Part shown: positions 34,277 to 42,156 of the stretch, piece after piece
How the letters are laid out: every line of letters starts with the position of its first letter
Numbering within the stretch: the first letter of the stretch is position 1
Source of the DNA: Sphingomonas sp. Leaf20
GTDB lineage: Bacteria; Pseudomonadota; Alphaproteobacteria; Sphingomonadales; Sphingomonadaceae
DNA length: 64,000 bases
Direction: 5' to 3'
Assembly (NCBI RefSeq): GCF_001421535.1
Contig: NZ_LMKN01000010.1
Span: forward strand, 81,754 to 145,753
Program-made: the position numbers and the translations under genes
Notes under the pieces: generated by a model
Told to the model about the DNA's origin: nothing
What the model saw: only the letters and a program-made list of their open reading frames with translations
Databases searched by the model: none

Positions 34277-34369
34277 GTGCGCAACGAAGCAGAACCGGAT
34301 CATCCGCGCAACGCCGTGATATTAATCACGTGACGGTTGAGGGGGTTAGGCGATAGCCGGCAAGACGCC

Positions 34370-34395
34370 GGAACAGGGGTCGTTACAGCGGCGTT
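34370..34395 (+). promoter_or_regulatory. EcfG-type general stress promoter
   Basis: GGAAC (34370-34374), 17 bases, CGTT (34392-34395) matches the alphaproteobacterial EcfG sigma-factor consensus GGAAC-N16/17-CGTT exactly. The predicted transcript would start about 38 bases before the ATG of the 48-residue membrane protein. Confidence 0.65.
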
Positions 34396-34439
34396 TCGAT
34401 ATAGGGCCGCAAGCCTGTCATTACCGAGGGGACGAACTC

Positions 34440-34586
34440 ATGCTGTATACCATCGCCGTCATCCTGCTGATCCTCTGGTTGGCCGGATTCGCCTTCCACG
34501 TCGCGGGCGGGCTCATCCACATCCTGTTGGTGATCGCGGTCGTCGTCGTGCTGGTGAAGCTGTTTACCGGTCGCAACGTCGTCTGA
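34440..34586 (+). CDS. lmo0937 family small membrane protein
   Basis: A 48-residue two-helix membrane peptide: MLYTIAVILLILWLAGFAFH, a short turn with VAGG and HI, then a second very hydrophobic helix (LLVIAVVVVLVKLF) and a basic tail ending GRNVV. This is the short lmo0937-type (DUF5670) family, widespread and stress-linked, with unknown biochemistry. GAGGGG lies 9 bases upstream of the ATG. An EcfG-like promoter 45-70 bases upstream suggests induction in the general stress response. Confidence 0.85.
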   Translation: MLYTIAVILLILWLAGFAFHVAGGLIHILLVIAVVVVLVKLFTGRNVV

Positions 34587-34592
34587 AGTCCC

Positions 34593-34620
34593 GGTCTCCC
34601 CCGCTTCTGCGGGGGAGACC
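34593..34620. terminator. hairpin between convergent genes
   Basis: GGTCTCCCCCGC, TTCT, GCGGGGGAGACC: a perfect 12-bp stem 6 bases after the small membrane protein gene and 6 before the rimO stop. No T-run follows on either strand, so it may terminate weakly or belong to a dispersed palindrome class (compare 53781-53804). Confidence 0.5.
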
Positions 34621-34626
34621 AGCGCG

Positions 34627-35955
34627 TCAGGCAGGGACGCCGTACAGATCGTGGTCGTCGGCATCCTCGATCGTCACCGGCACGATGTCGCCGACGGTGA
34701 GGTGGCCGGCGTCGCGCAGGAAGACCTCGCCGTCGATCTCGGGCGCATCCGCCTGTGAACGGCCGGTCGCGCCTTCATCGTCGACGACGTCGATGATCAC
34801 ATCGAGCGTGCGACCGATCTTGGCCTGCAGCTTGGCCGCCGAGATGGCCGCGGTCTTCTCCATGATTCGGGCGTACCGCTCTTCCTTGAGCTCTTCGGGC
34901 ACGTGGTCGGGCAAGGCGTTGGCCGCGGCGCCCTCGACGGGTTCGAACCGGAATGCGCCGACGCGGTCGAGCTGCGCCTCGTCGAGCCAGTCGAGCAGAT
35001 ACTGGAAATCCTCCTCGGTCTCGCCGGGGAAGCCGACGACGAAGGTCGAGCGGATCGTGATGTCGGGGGCGATCTCACGCCATTTGTGGATGCGCTGGAG
35101 CACCTTGGCGTCGTTGCCCGGACGCTTCATCCGGCGCAGCACCGAGGGCGCGGCGTGCTGGAACGGAATGTCGAGATAGGGCAGCACAAGGCCCTCCGCC
35201 ATCAGCGGGATGACGTGGTCGACATGTGGATAGGGATAGACGTAGTGCAGCCGCACCCACGGCGCGATCTTGCCGAGCTCGCGCGCGAGATCGGTCATAT
35301 GCGCGCGGACCTCGCCACCGCCCTTGAGCGGCCACACCGAGTGGCGCAGGTCGACGCCGTACGCCGACGTGTCCTGGCTGATGACGAGCAGCTCCTTCGT
35401 GCCCGCGGCTACGAGCTTTTCGGCTTCGCGCAGGATCGCGTCGGGGCGCCGGCTGACGAGATCGCCGCGCAACGATGGGATGATGCAGAAGGAGCAACGG
35501 TGATTGCAGCCCTCCGAGATCTTCAGATAGCTGTAGTGCCGCGGGGTCAGCTTGAGCCCGGCGTCGGGGATCAGGTTGAGGAACGCCGAGGCCGGCATCG
35601 GGGCGGCCTCGTGCACCGCGCCGACGACCTGCTCATATTCATGCGCGCCGGTGATCGCGAGCACCTGCGGGAAGCGCGCGCGGATCGCGTCGGCTTCCTT
35701 GCCCATGCACCCGGTGACGATGACGCGGCCATTTTCGGCGATGGCTTCGCCGATCGCCTCGAGGCTTTCCTCCTTCGCCGAGTCGAGAAATCCGCAGGTG
35801 TTGACGAGCACGACGTCGGCGCCGGCATAGTCGGGCGACATCTGATAGCCGTCGCCGCGCAGCTGCGTGAGGATCCGCTCGCTGTCGACGAGATTCTTCG
35901 GACAGCCGAGCGAGACCATGCCGATCTTGGGCGGAGTGGGGAGTATGGTTGCCAT
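34627..35955 (-). CDS. rimO: ribosomal protein S12 methylthiotransferase RimO
   Basis: Radical-SAM enzyme that methylthiolates an aspartate of ribosomal protein S12; 442 residues. Cysteines of the N-terminal [4Fe-4S] domain are present (MVSLGCPKNLVDSE, LVNTCGFLDSA, VTGCMGKEAD), as is the radical-SAM motif SEGCNHRCSFCIIPSLRG, and the C-terminal TRAM domain (VIIDVVDDEGATGRSQADAP). The ATG at 35955 is chosen; an ATG five codons upstream is possible. It converges with the small stress-membrane gene across a hairpin and diverges from anmK. Confidence 0.95.
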   Translation of the reverse strand: MATILPTPPKIGMVSLGCPKNLVDSERILTQLRGDGYQMSPDYAGADVVLVNTCGFLDSAKEESLEAIGEAIAENGRVIVTGCMGKEADAIRARFPQVLAITGAHEYEQVVGAVHEAAPMPASAFLNLIPDAGLKLTPRHYSYLKISEGCNHRCSFCIIPSLRGDLVSRRPDAILREAEKLVAAGTKELLVISQDTSAYGVDLRHSVWPLKGGGEVRAHMTDLARELGKIAPWVRLHYVYPYPHVDHVIPLMAEGLVLPYLDIPFQHAAPSVLRRMKRPGNDAKVLQRIHKWREIAPDITIRSTFVVGFPGETEEDFQYLLDWLDEAQLDRVGAFRFEPVEGAAANALPDHVPEELKEERYARIMEKTAAISAAKLQAKIGRTLDVIIDVVDDEGATGRSQADAPEIDGEVFLRDAGHLTVGDIVPVTIEDADDHDLYGVPA

Positions 35956-36167
35956 GGGAGCCGCGCACATAGGCGCAAAGTTCGGTTTTTTCTAGGCAGC
36001 TGCGAAAAGGCCGTGCGCGGACGGGTCACGCGGCGGCGGCGCCGCGATGCAGGCGCGGAAACGGGGGCGCCTGCCGCATTCCACGGCCGCGTTGCTCGAC
36101 TTCGATCGGGTGCGGCGGCATGGGAGGGGATGCGCGCCGGCTGGGCCTCGCGCGAAGGGGGTTGGGC

Positions 36168-37307
36168 ATGCTGGCTATTGGACTGATGTCGGGAACGTCG
36201 CTCGACGGCATCGATGCGGCGCTGATCGAGACCGATGGCGAGCAGCGGGTGCGCGCGATCGCGTTTCGCGGCGAACCCTATTCGGATGCCGCGCGCGCGC
36301 AGCTCGCCGAGGCGACGCGGATGGCGCTGACCTTCGAGCGGCCGCGCGCGAGCCCGCCGATCGTCGCGGCGGGCGACCTGATCACGCGCGCGCATGTCTT
36401 TGCGGTTCACAAGCTGCTCGCCGATGCGGGCGTTGCCGCCGCCGAGATCGACGTGATCGGGTTTCACGGGCAGACGATCGCGCATCGCCCCGATCGCGGC
36501 TGGACCTGGCAGATCGGCGACGGTGCGGCGATGGCGCGTGCGACGGGGATCACGACGGTGTCCGATTTCCGGTCGGCGGATGTCGCGGCGGGCGGGCAGG
36601 GCGCGCCGTTGCTGCCGGTGTATCATGCGGCGCTGGCGGCGGCGCTCGACGGACCCGTCGCGGTGCTGAACCTCGGCGGGGTCGGCAACATCACCTTCAT
36701 TCCCGGCGACGCGCACGATTCGCGCGAGATGTCGCCCGAACGCGCCACCGGGTCGGTTGCGGGCGACGGGCTGGTCGCGTTCGACACGGGGCCGGCGAAC
36801 GGCCTGATCGACAGCTGGGTCGAAGCGGAAACGGGCGCACGCTATGACGCGGGCGGCGCGCTCGCGGCGGCGGGGCGTGTCGACGAGACGGTGCTGACGG
36901 CGATGCTCGATCACCCGTTCTTCGATGCACCCCCGCCCAAGTCGCTCGATCGCAACGATTTCGCGATCCAGCCCGCGCGCGGGCTGTCGGCGGCGGATGG
37001 CGCGGCGACGCTGACGGCGTTCACCGCAGCAACGGTCGCGGACGCGGTACGGCATCTGCCCGCGCGGCCGAAGCGGCTGCTGGTCGCGGGTGGCGGGCGT
37101 CATAATCCGACGATGCTGGGGATGATCGCGACCGCGACCGGGCTGGTCGTCGAGGCGACCGATACGCTCGGGTGGAACGGCGATGCGCTGGAGGCGGAGG
37201 GCTTCGCCTATATGGCGGTGCGGACGCTCAAGGGGTTGCCGATCAGCTTTCCAGGGACGACGGGGGTGCCCGTGGCAATGACCGGCGGGGTGGTCGACCG
37301 GGTCTGA
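36168..37307 (+). CDS. anmK: anhydro-N-acetylmuramic acid kinase
   Basis: AnmK phosphorylates 1,6-anhydro-N-acetylmuramic acid, returning peptidoglycan turnover products to metabolism. 379 residues with the ASKHA-kinase blocks LAIGLMSGTSLDGIDAALIE, GFHGQTIAHRPDRGWTWQIG, SDFRSADVAAGGQGAPLLP, NLGGVGNITFIPG and AFDTGPANGLIDSW, ending in LLVAGGGRHNPTMLG. The frame is open 16 codons upstream, but the conserved methionine is at 36168. The usual sphingomonad neighbour (tyrS) is not here; rimO is divergent across about 210 bases. Confidence 0.96.
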   Translation: MLAIGLMSGTSLDGIDAALIETDGEQRVRAIAFRGEPYSDAARAQLAEATRMALTFERPRASPPIVAAGDLITRAHVFAVHKLLADAGVAAAEIDVIGFHGQTIAHRPDRGWTWQIGDGAAMARATGITTVSDFRSADVAAGGQGAPLLPVYHAALAAALDGPVAVLNLGGVGNITFIPGDAHDSREMSPERATGSVAGDGLVAFDTGPANGLIDSWVEAETGARYDAGGALAAAGRVDETVLTAMLDHPFFDAPPPKSLDRNDFAIQPARGLSAADGAATLTAFTAATVADAVRHLPARPKRLLVAGGGRHNPTMLGMIATATGLVVEATDTLGWNGDALEAEGFAYMAVRTLKGLPISFPGTTGVPVAMTGGVVDRV

Positions 37308-37338
37308 ACGTCGCGGGTGTTTCGGATGTCACGGCGCG

Positions 37339-37361
37339 ACCACCCCGGATTCCGGGGTGGT
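37339..37361 (+). terminator. hairpin after anmK
   Basis: ACCACCCCGG (37339-37348) pairs with CCGGGGTGGT (37352-37361) over a 3-base loop, 32 bases after anmK and before a convergent gene. No T-run follows, so termination there is plausible but unproven. Confidence 0.45.
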
Positions 37362-37398
37362 GCGACGGTTGGTCCGGCCGGGGGGCCGGACGCGCGTA

Positions 37399-37701
37399 TC
37401 AGTGCGACTTCTTCGGCTTGGCGGGCTTCTTCGGGGCCGGCTTTGGCGGGGTCTTCTTTTCCGGCGCATCCTTCGACAGCAGCGCGGGCGCAGCGATCGC
37501 GGCGGCGATCCCGGCGACCAGCGTCGCGCCGACGGCGATCGCGGTCTTGGGGTGCGACTTCACCGCGTCGGTCGCAGTAACGATGCCGGCCTTTGCCGCA
37601 TCGGTCGCGTCGTCCATCCAGTCGCCCTTGGCGGGCGGTGCGACGTCGTCGTCATGCTTGACCTTGGCATGCGGCATGGCGGAGTTCGGGATAGACGACA
37701 T
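37399..37701 (-). CDS. small lysine/proline-rich single-pass protein
   Basis: A 100-residue protein that begins MSSIPNSAMPHAK, has an acidic stretch with DDDVAPP and DWMDDATDAAK, one hydrophobic helix (TAIAVGATLVAGIAAAIAAP, about residues 53-72) and a Lys/Pro-rich tail (KKTPPKPAPKKPAKPKK). GAGGAA stands 6 bases before the ATG at 37701. Predicted topology: short N-terminal region, one membrane helix, strongly basic tail that may interact with DNA, RNA or acidic surfaces. A longer protein with a similar hydrophobic helix but an N-terminal basic domain lies at 51674-52165. No function is known to me. An EcfG-like promoter sits upstream. Confidence 0.7.
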   Translation of the reverse strand: MSSIPNSAMPHAKVKHDDDVAPPAKGDWMDDATDAAKAGIVTATDAVKSHPKTAIAVGATLVAGIAAAIAAPALLSKDAPEKKTPPKPAPKKPAKPKKSH

Positions 37702-37733
37702 AAATATTCCTCGCACAGGGATGATGCGGGTTA

Positions 37734-37758
37734 AACAGACCGGGTCCGTCACGGTTCC
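37734..37758 (-). promoter_or_regulatory. EcfG-like promoter of the basic-tail protein gene
   Basis: On the minus strand GGAAC (37758-37754), 16 bases, TGTT (37737-37734), close to the EcfG consensus GGAAC-N16/17-CGTT; the first base of the -10 element differs. It lies about 33-57 bases upstream of the start. Confidence 0.45.
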
Positions 37759-37794
37759 GTTACGGTCATCAAGCCGGCGAGCGACCGGCGCGGC

Positions 37795-38973
37795 TCAGCG
37801 TTTGCGCGTCAGTTCGCGCATCGCGTCGTCGAGCCCGGCGAGCGTCAGCGGGTACATGCGGTCGGTCATCAGCTCGCGGATGATGCGGACCGACTGCGAA
37901 TATCCCCATTGCGCCTCGGGCACGGGATTGAGCCATGCCGCGGATGGATAGGTCGTTGTCAGGCGCTGCATCCACACGGCGCCGGGCTCCTCGTTGAAAT
38001 GCTCGACCGAGCCGCCGGGGTGGGTGATCTCGTACGGGCTCATCGACGCGTCGCCGACGAGCACGAGCTTGTAGTCGTGGCCGAACTTGTGGAGCACGTC
38101 CCACAGGGGGGTCCGCTCGGCGAAGCGGCGCGTATTGTCCTTCCACACGCCCTCGTACGGGCAATTGTGGAAATAATAGAATTCGAGGTTCTTGAACTCG
38201 GTCGTCGCGGCGGAGAAGAGTTCCTCGCAGAGCTTGACGAAAGGGTCCATCGAGCCGCCGACGTCGAGGAACAGCAGCATCTTGATCGCATTGCGGCGTT
38301 CGGCGCGCATGACGATGTCGAGATAGCCCTGTCGCGCGGTGCCGGCGATCGTGCCGTCGATGTCGAGCTCGTCCGCGGCGCCGTCGCGCGCGAACCGGCG
38401 CAGGCGGCGCAGCGCGATCTTGATGTTGCGCGTGCCGAGTTCGCGCGTGTTGTCGAGGTTGCGGAACTCGCGCTGGTCCCAGACCTTGAGCGCGCGCTTG
38501 TGGCGACTCTCGCCGCCGATACGGACGCCTTCGGGGTTGTACCCGCCATTGCCGTACGGCGACGTGCCGCCAGTGCCGACCCATTTGTTGCCGCCCTGAT
38601 GCCGGCCCTGCTGTTCCTCGAGCCGCGTCTTGAGCGTCTCCATGATCTCGTCCCACGACCCGAGCGACTCGATCGCGGCCATTTCTTCGGGGGTGAGGAA
38701 TTTCTCGGCGACCGCCTTCAGCCAGTCCTCGGGGATGTCGGTCGGCGTGGTGCCATAGCTCGTCGCGAGCCCGCGAAAGACCTTGGCGAAGACCTGGTCG
38801 AAGCGGTCGAGCAGCCCCTCGTCCTTCACGTAGACCGCGCGCGAGAGATAGTAGAACTCCTCGGGCGTCCGCTCGATCACCTCGGCGTCGAGCGCCTCGA
38901 GCAGGAGTAGATGCTCCTTAAGGCTGGCGGCGATGCCCGCGCTGCGCAGTTCGTCGAGAAAGTTCAGGAACAT
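37795..38973 (-). CDS. VWA domain-containing CoxE-like protein
   Basis: A 392-residue protein of the CoxE-like VWA group, normally the partner of a MoxR-type AAA+ ATPase; such pairs act as metal- or protein-loading chaperones for membrane or periplasmic enzymes. The metal-ion-dependent adhesion site reads FLDVGGSMD (DVGGS 237-241), the DxGxS variant seen in this family instead of DxSxS. N-terminal residues 1-125 are helical and acidic, followed by a glycine-rich linker (GGNKWVGTGGTSPYGNGGYN). No signal peptide, so cytoplasmic. The MoxR gene is on the same strand 2.2 kb upstream, but a glycosyltransferase and a CHAP gene lie between, with gaps of 53-64 bases. Confidence 0.88.
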   Translation of the reverse strand: MFLNFLDELRSAGIAASLKEHLLLLEALDAEVIERTPEEFYYLSRAVYVKDEGLLDRFDQVFAKVFRGLATSYGTTPTDIPEDWLKAVAEKFLTPEEMAAIESLGSWDEIMETLKTRLEEQQGRHQGGNKWVGTGGTSPYGNGGYNPEGVRIGGESRHKRALKVWDQREFRNLDNTRELGTRNIKIALRRLRRFARDGAADELDIDGTIAGTARQGYLDIVMRAERRNAIKMLLFLDVGGSMDPFVKLCEELFSAATTEFKNLEFYYFHNCPYEGVWKDNTRRFAERTPLWDVLHKFGHDYKLVLVGDASMSPYEITHPGGSVEHFNEEPGAVWMQRLTTTYPSAAWLNPVPEAQWGYSQSVRIIRELMTDRMYPLTLAGLDDAMRELTRKR

Positions 38974-39036
38974 CGTTGCACCCTGCCGATCCCGTCGCCC
39001 GAAGTCGAGGCGGAATCGAGTATCGGGTATGCGGCG

Positions 39037-39582
39037 TCAGCTGCCCGGGACGTAGGCGTCGATCAACGCGCCGACATAATCGGGATTGCGGCTGGTCAGT
39101 TCGGCCGCGGGGCGCGCATCGCCGTGGATGAAGCCGTAGACGGGGTAGATCCCGCCGCCGAGACCGTCGACGTCCTTGTACCAGACCTTCACCCGGCTCC
39201 AGTCGTTATGCGGGGATACGTCGAACAGCGTCACGTCCTGTTCGGCGTGACCGCGCTCGCCGTTCTGGCGCGACCAGTTGGCGTGGGTGAGCATCACGAC
39301 ACGCTTCTCGACGACGCGGCTGATGACCGCGACATGGCCCATCGGCAACCGGCCGGTCTTGGCGAAGACGATGACCGAGCCGACCTTGGGCGCGTGCGTC
39401 CGCTGGTAGCGGCCGTCCGCCTGGCGCCACCAGGTCCAGGCGTCGCCATATATCTCGATCCCAGACGCGGCACGCGCGAAGGGAACGCACTGGCCGACAT
39501 AATCGAGCAGCGACGCGCCTGCGGCGGACCCGGTGCCGACCGCTATCGCTGCGGCGAGGAGAAGTCGGGGAAAGCGATACAT
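39037..39582 (-). CDS. CHAP domain-containing secreted protein
   Basis: A 181-residue exported cysteine peptidase/amidase of the NlpC/P60-like CHAP type, probably acting on peptidoglycan. A signal peptide occupies residues 1-22 (LLLAAAIAVGTGSAAG). The active-site cysteine is Cys32 in GQCVPFARAAS and the histidine His83 in MGHVAVISRV; ANWSR (about 101-105) supplies the third polar residue. The body fits a single CHAP domain with a C-terminal extension that includes GGGIYPVYGFIHG. It lies 59 bases downstream of the glycosyltransferase and 64 upstream of the VWA gene, same strand. Whether it is a lytic or endopeptidase enzyme cannot be told. Confidence 0.88.
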   Translation of the reverse strand: MYRFPRLLLAAAIAVGTGSAAGASLLDYVGQCVPFARAASGIEIYGDAWTWWRQADGRYQRTHAPKVGSVIVFAKTGRLPMGHVAVISRVVEKRVVMLTHANWSRQNGERGHAEQDVTLFDVSPHNDWSRVKVWYKDVDGLGGGIYPVYGFIHGDARPAAELTSRNPDYVGALIDAYVPGS

Positions 39583-39640
39583 GCGCGGACCCTAATGGCG
39601 AGGACATGACCAGCACGTTGCCGCACAAGGTTAACGCTAT

Positions 39641-41125
39641 TCACCATGACCCTCGTTGATGTCGATGATGTTCGACGAAGCGTGGCATAGCCAAGTCGTA
39701 CAACGCCCAGTCGGTCGGCGACAGCATGCCGCCGCGGCGCGCGAGCCGGCGGGCATAGCGGCGCGCGCACCGCCTCACGTTCGATTCGGCGGGCGCGCCG
39801 GTCTCGAGGTCGACCAGCGCAAAGCGCGCGGGCCTGCAGTCGTCGGTGATGGCGAGACGATAGCGATGCGTGGCGGCCGCGACGCGCAACGCGGCGACCG
39901 AGCGCAGATGGTCGACATGGACGGTCGTACCCGCTGGTGCCTCGGCACGCATCCGGATGACCGCGGCATCGATGTCGCCGCGGCGGCGCGCGGCTTCGGT
40001 GCGGACCGACTGGAGGCTGCCGAGCGTCAGCATGACGAGCAGCACCGTGCCACCGATCCGCTTGGCGGATCCGCGCGCGAACAGGTCGGCGATCGCGTCG
40101 CCGACGAGCAGGAGGAGGGCGATGCTCGACAGCAGGAAATAGCGCGGGATCCCGCTATTGGCGACGTGCAGCAGGATGAAGCCGGTCGGGAGGCCGAGGA
40201 TCGCGGCCGCGTGGAACCAGGCCATCGGGCGATCCCGGCGCAGCGCGTGCCAGACTGCGCCCAGAACGACGAGCGCGACCGCCGCGATCGCCCAGCCCGG
40301 GAGCGCGGTCGCACCGATCGTCGTGGCGATCATGACACCGATCGCAGCGAACAGGCTCGAGAATGCGAACGGGCAATAGTCGCCGACCTGGAGTCCGGTC
40401 GCGCTCGCCGCGGCGGCGCCCAGCAGCAGCCCGAAGACGAGCAGGACCGCGACGATGCTGGGCGCCATCACGCGCACCGTCGCGATAGCAGCCGCGCGCG
40501 TCGAGGATTTCTGGCGGAGCGTCAGCGCGATCCATGCGCCGATCGCGACGGTGACGAAGAGCATCGTGAGTTGCGCGAGAAGGCCGACGAGCGTGAGCGC
40601 GCCGAGCGTCCAGGCGACGGGGCGCGTCGGCGCGCGCGTCTCGAGCCAACGTCCGACGACGAGGATCGACGTGGTCGCCGCCAGCAGCATCGGCGCATAG
40701 CCGCGCGCTTCGCTGCCGTAATTGACGAGGATCGGTGAGGTCGCGAACAGCAGCGCGGTGACCAGGGCATGCCGCGTCGACCGGCGGGCGCCGATCGCGG
40801 CGGCGACGAGGATCGTGAGCGTTCCCGTGGCGATCGAGAGGCTGCGCAGCGCCAGCGGGTCGGCGCCGAAGCCGAGCGCGAGCATCCACAGGCTGTTGAG
40901 ATAATGGTTGTTGTCGTGGTTGATCGCGACGAACACGCCGAGCGGTGACTCCGCGCGGTCGACGAGCACCGCGGACCATGCCTCGTCGATCCACAGTCCG
41001 CCCCGCGCGGAGACGATCCGCAACGCGAAGCCAAGCACGACGATCGCAGCGAGCGACAGACGCGCCGCTGACGGGATGGCGGCAAGGGAGGCGGACGTGC
41101 GCACCGCCACGCTATGCGCCGGCAC
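39641..41125 (-). CDS. GT39-like integral membrane glycosyltransferase
   Basis: A 494-residue polytopic protein with about nine or ten transmembrane helices. The first luminal/periplasmic loop carries the DE pair characteristic of C-type glycosyltransferases using polyprenyl-phosphate sugars (GGLWIDEAWSAVLV, Asp47-Glu48). HDNNHYLNSLWMLALGF further on matches the protein O-mannosyltransferase / RgtA-like family. It starts at a GTG, with weak ribosome-binding context. It presumably transfers a sugar from a lipid carrier to an envelope acceptor; no acceptor is identifiable. Placed between MoxR and the CHAP gene, which is unusual. Confidence 0.75.
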   Translation of the reverse strand: MPAHSVAVRTSASLAAIPSAARLSLAAIVVLGFALRIVSARGGLWIDEAWSAVLVDRAESPLGVFVAINHDNNHYLNSLWMLALGFGADPLALRSLSIATGTLTILVAAAIGARRSTRHALVTALLFATSPILVNYGSEARGYAPMLLAATTSILVVGRWLETRAPTRPVAWTLGALTLVGLLAQLTMLFVTVAIGAWIALTLRQKSSTRAAAIATVRVMAPSIVAVLLVFGLLLGAAAASATGLQVGDYCPFAFSSLFAAIGVMIATTIGATALPGWAIAAVALVVLGAVWHALRRDRPMAWFHAAAILGLPTGFILLHVANSGIPRYFLLSSIALLLLVGDAIADLFARGSAKRIGGTVLLVMLTLGSLQSVRTEAARRRGDIDAAVIRMRAEAPAGTTVHVDHLRSVAALRVAAATHRYRLAITDDCRPARFALVDLETGAPAESNVRRCARRYARRLARRGGMLSPTDWALYDLAMPRFVEHHRHQRGSW

Positions 41126-41177
41126 TCGTTAAAGGCGCGTGAGTCGGACTTCGGCGTCCCCCGTGGCGCGCCCGTGC

Positions 41178-42032
41178 CTAGCCCTGGTTCTTCTGCCGCC
41201 GGGCCATGAAGGCGAGGCGTTCGAACAGCATCACGTCCTGCTCGTTCTTGAGCAGCGCGCCGTGGAGGGGCGGGATCGCCTTGGTCGGATCGCGGTTCTG
41301 CAGGGTCTCGAGCGGCATGTCCTCATGCAGGAGCAGCTTGAGCCAGTCGAGCAGTTCGGAGGTCGAGGGCTTCTTCTTGAGCCCGGGGACGTCGCGGACG
41401 TCGTAGAACAGGTCCATCGCGCGCGAGACGAGCATCCGCTGGATACCGGGGAAGTGGACATCGACGATCGCCTGCATCGTGTCGCGATCGGGAAACTTGA
41501 TATAGTGGAAGAAGCAGCGGCGCAGGAACGCGTCGGGCAGCTCCTTCTCGTTGTTGCTGGTGATGATGACGATCGGGCGCTCGACCGCGCGGACGGTTTC
41601 CTTGGTCTCGTAGACATGGAACTCCATCCGATCGAGTTCCTGCAACAGGTCGTTGGGGAACTCGATATCGGCCTTGTCGATCTCGTCGATCAGCAGGACG
41701 GGCGGCGCGGGCTGCGTGAACGCCTCCCAGAGCTTGCCCTTGCGGATATAGTTGCCGATGTCGTGGACGCGTTCGTCGCCGAGCTGGCCGTCGCGCAGGC
41801 GGGCGACCGCATCATATTCGTACAGCCCCTGCTGCGCCTTGGTGGTCGACTTGATGTTCCACTCGATCAGCGGCGCGCCGAGCGCCTTGGCGATCTCGTA
41901 CGCGAGCACGGTCTTGCCGGTGCCGGGTTCGCCCTTGATCAGCAGCGGGCGCCGCAAGGTGACCGCGGCGTTCACCGCGACCTTCAGATCATCGGTGGCG
42001 ACATAGCTCTGGGTGCCCTCGAAACGCTTCAT
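41178..42032 (-). CDS. MoxR family AAA+ ATPase
   Basis: A 284-residue AAA+ ATPase of the MoxR (GvpN/CoxD-like) group, known to remodel or load metal into partner complexes together with VWA proteins. Walker A GEPGTGKT (34-41), Walker B VLLIDEIDKAD (112-122), sensor IVIITSNNEKELPDAFLRR (about 150-168, with arginine fingers) all present; the RCFFHYIKFPDRDTM block is typical of the MoxR group. No signal or membrane segment. It is the first of four same-strand genes (MoxR, GT, CHAP, VWA) spanning 37.8-42.0 kb and is divergent from a beta-lactamase gene. Confidence 0.92.
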   Translation of the reverse strand: MKRFEGTQSYVATDDLKVAVNAAVTLRRPLLIKGEPGTGKTVLAYEIAKALGAPLIEWNIKSTTKAQQGLYEYDAVARLRDGQLGDERVHDIGNYIRKGKLWEAFTQPAPPVLLIDEIDKADIEFPNDLLQELDRMEFHVYETKETVRAVERPIVIITSNNEKELPDAFLRRCFFHYIKFPDRDTMQAIVDVHFPGIQRMLVSRAMDLFYDVRDVPGLKKKPSTSELLDWLKLLLHEDMPLETLQNRDPTKAIPPLHGALLKNEQDVMLFERLAFMARRQKNQG

Positions 42033-42156
42033 GCCAGTTCCCGTCAGATTCGAATTACGGGTATGGATAGAGGGTGATGGGGGCGATGCGCAAGGCGCAG
42101 TATGGGCCGCAGGTCCACAGTCCGCTATGGCTGCGTGGTCAGGAGAAAAGGGCGTG

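Noticed and set aside
32468..34333. 621-codon plus-strand frame opposite the M17 and S12 genes
   Set aside because: Covers two genes with clear catalytic motifs on the minus strand; shadow frame.
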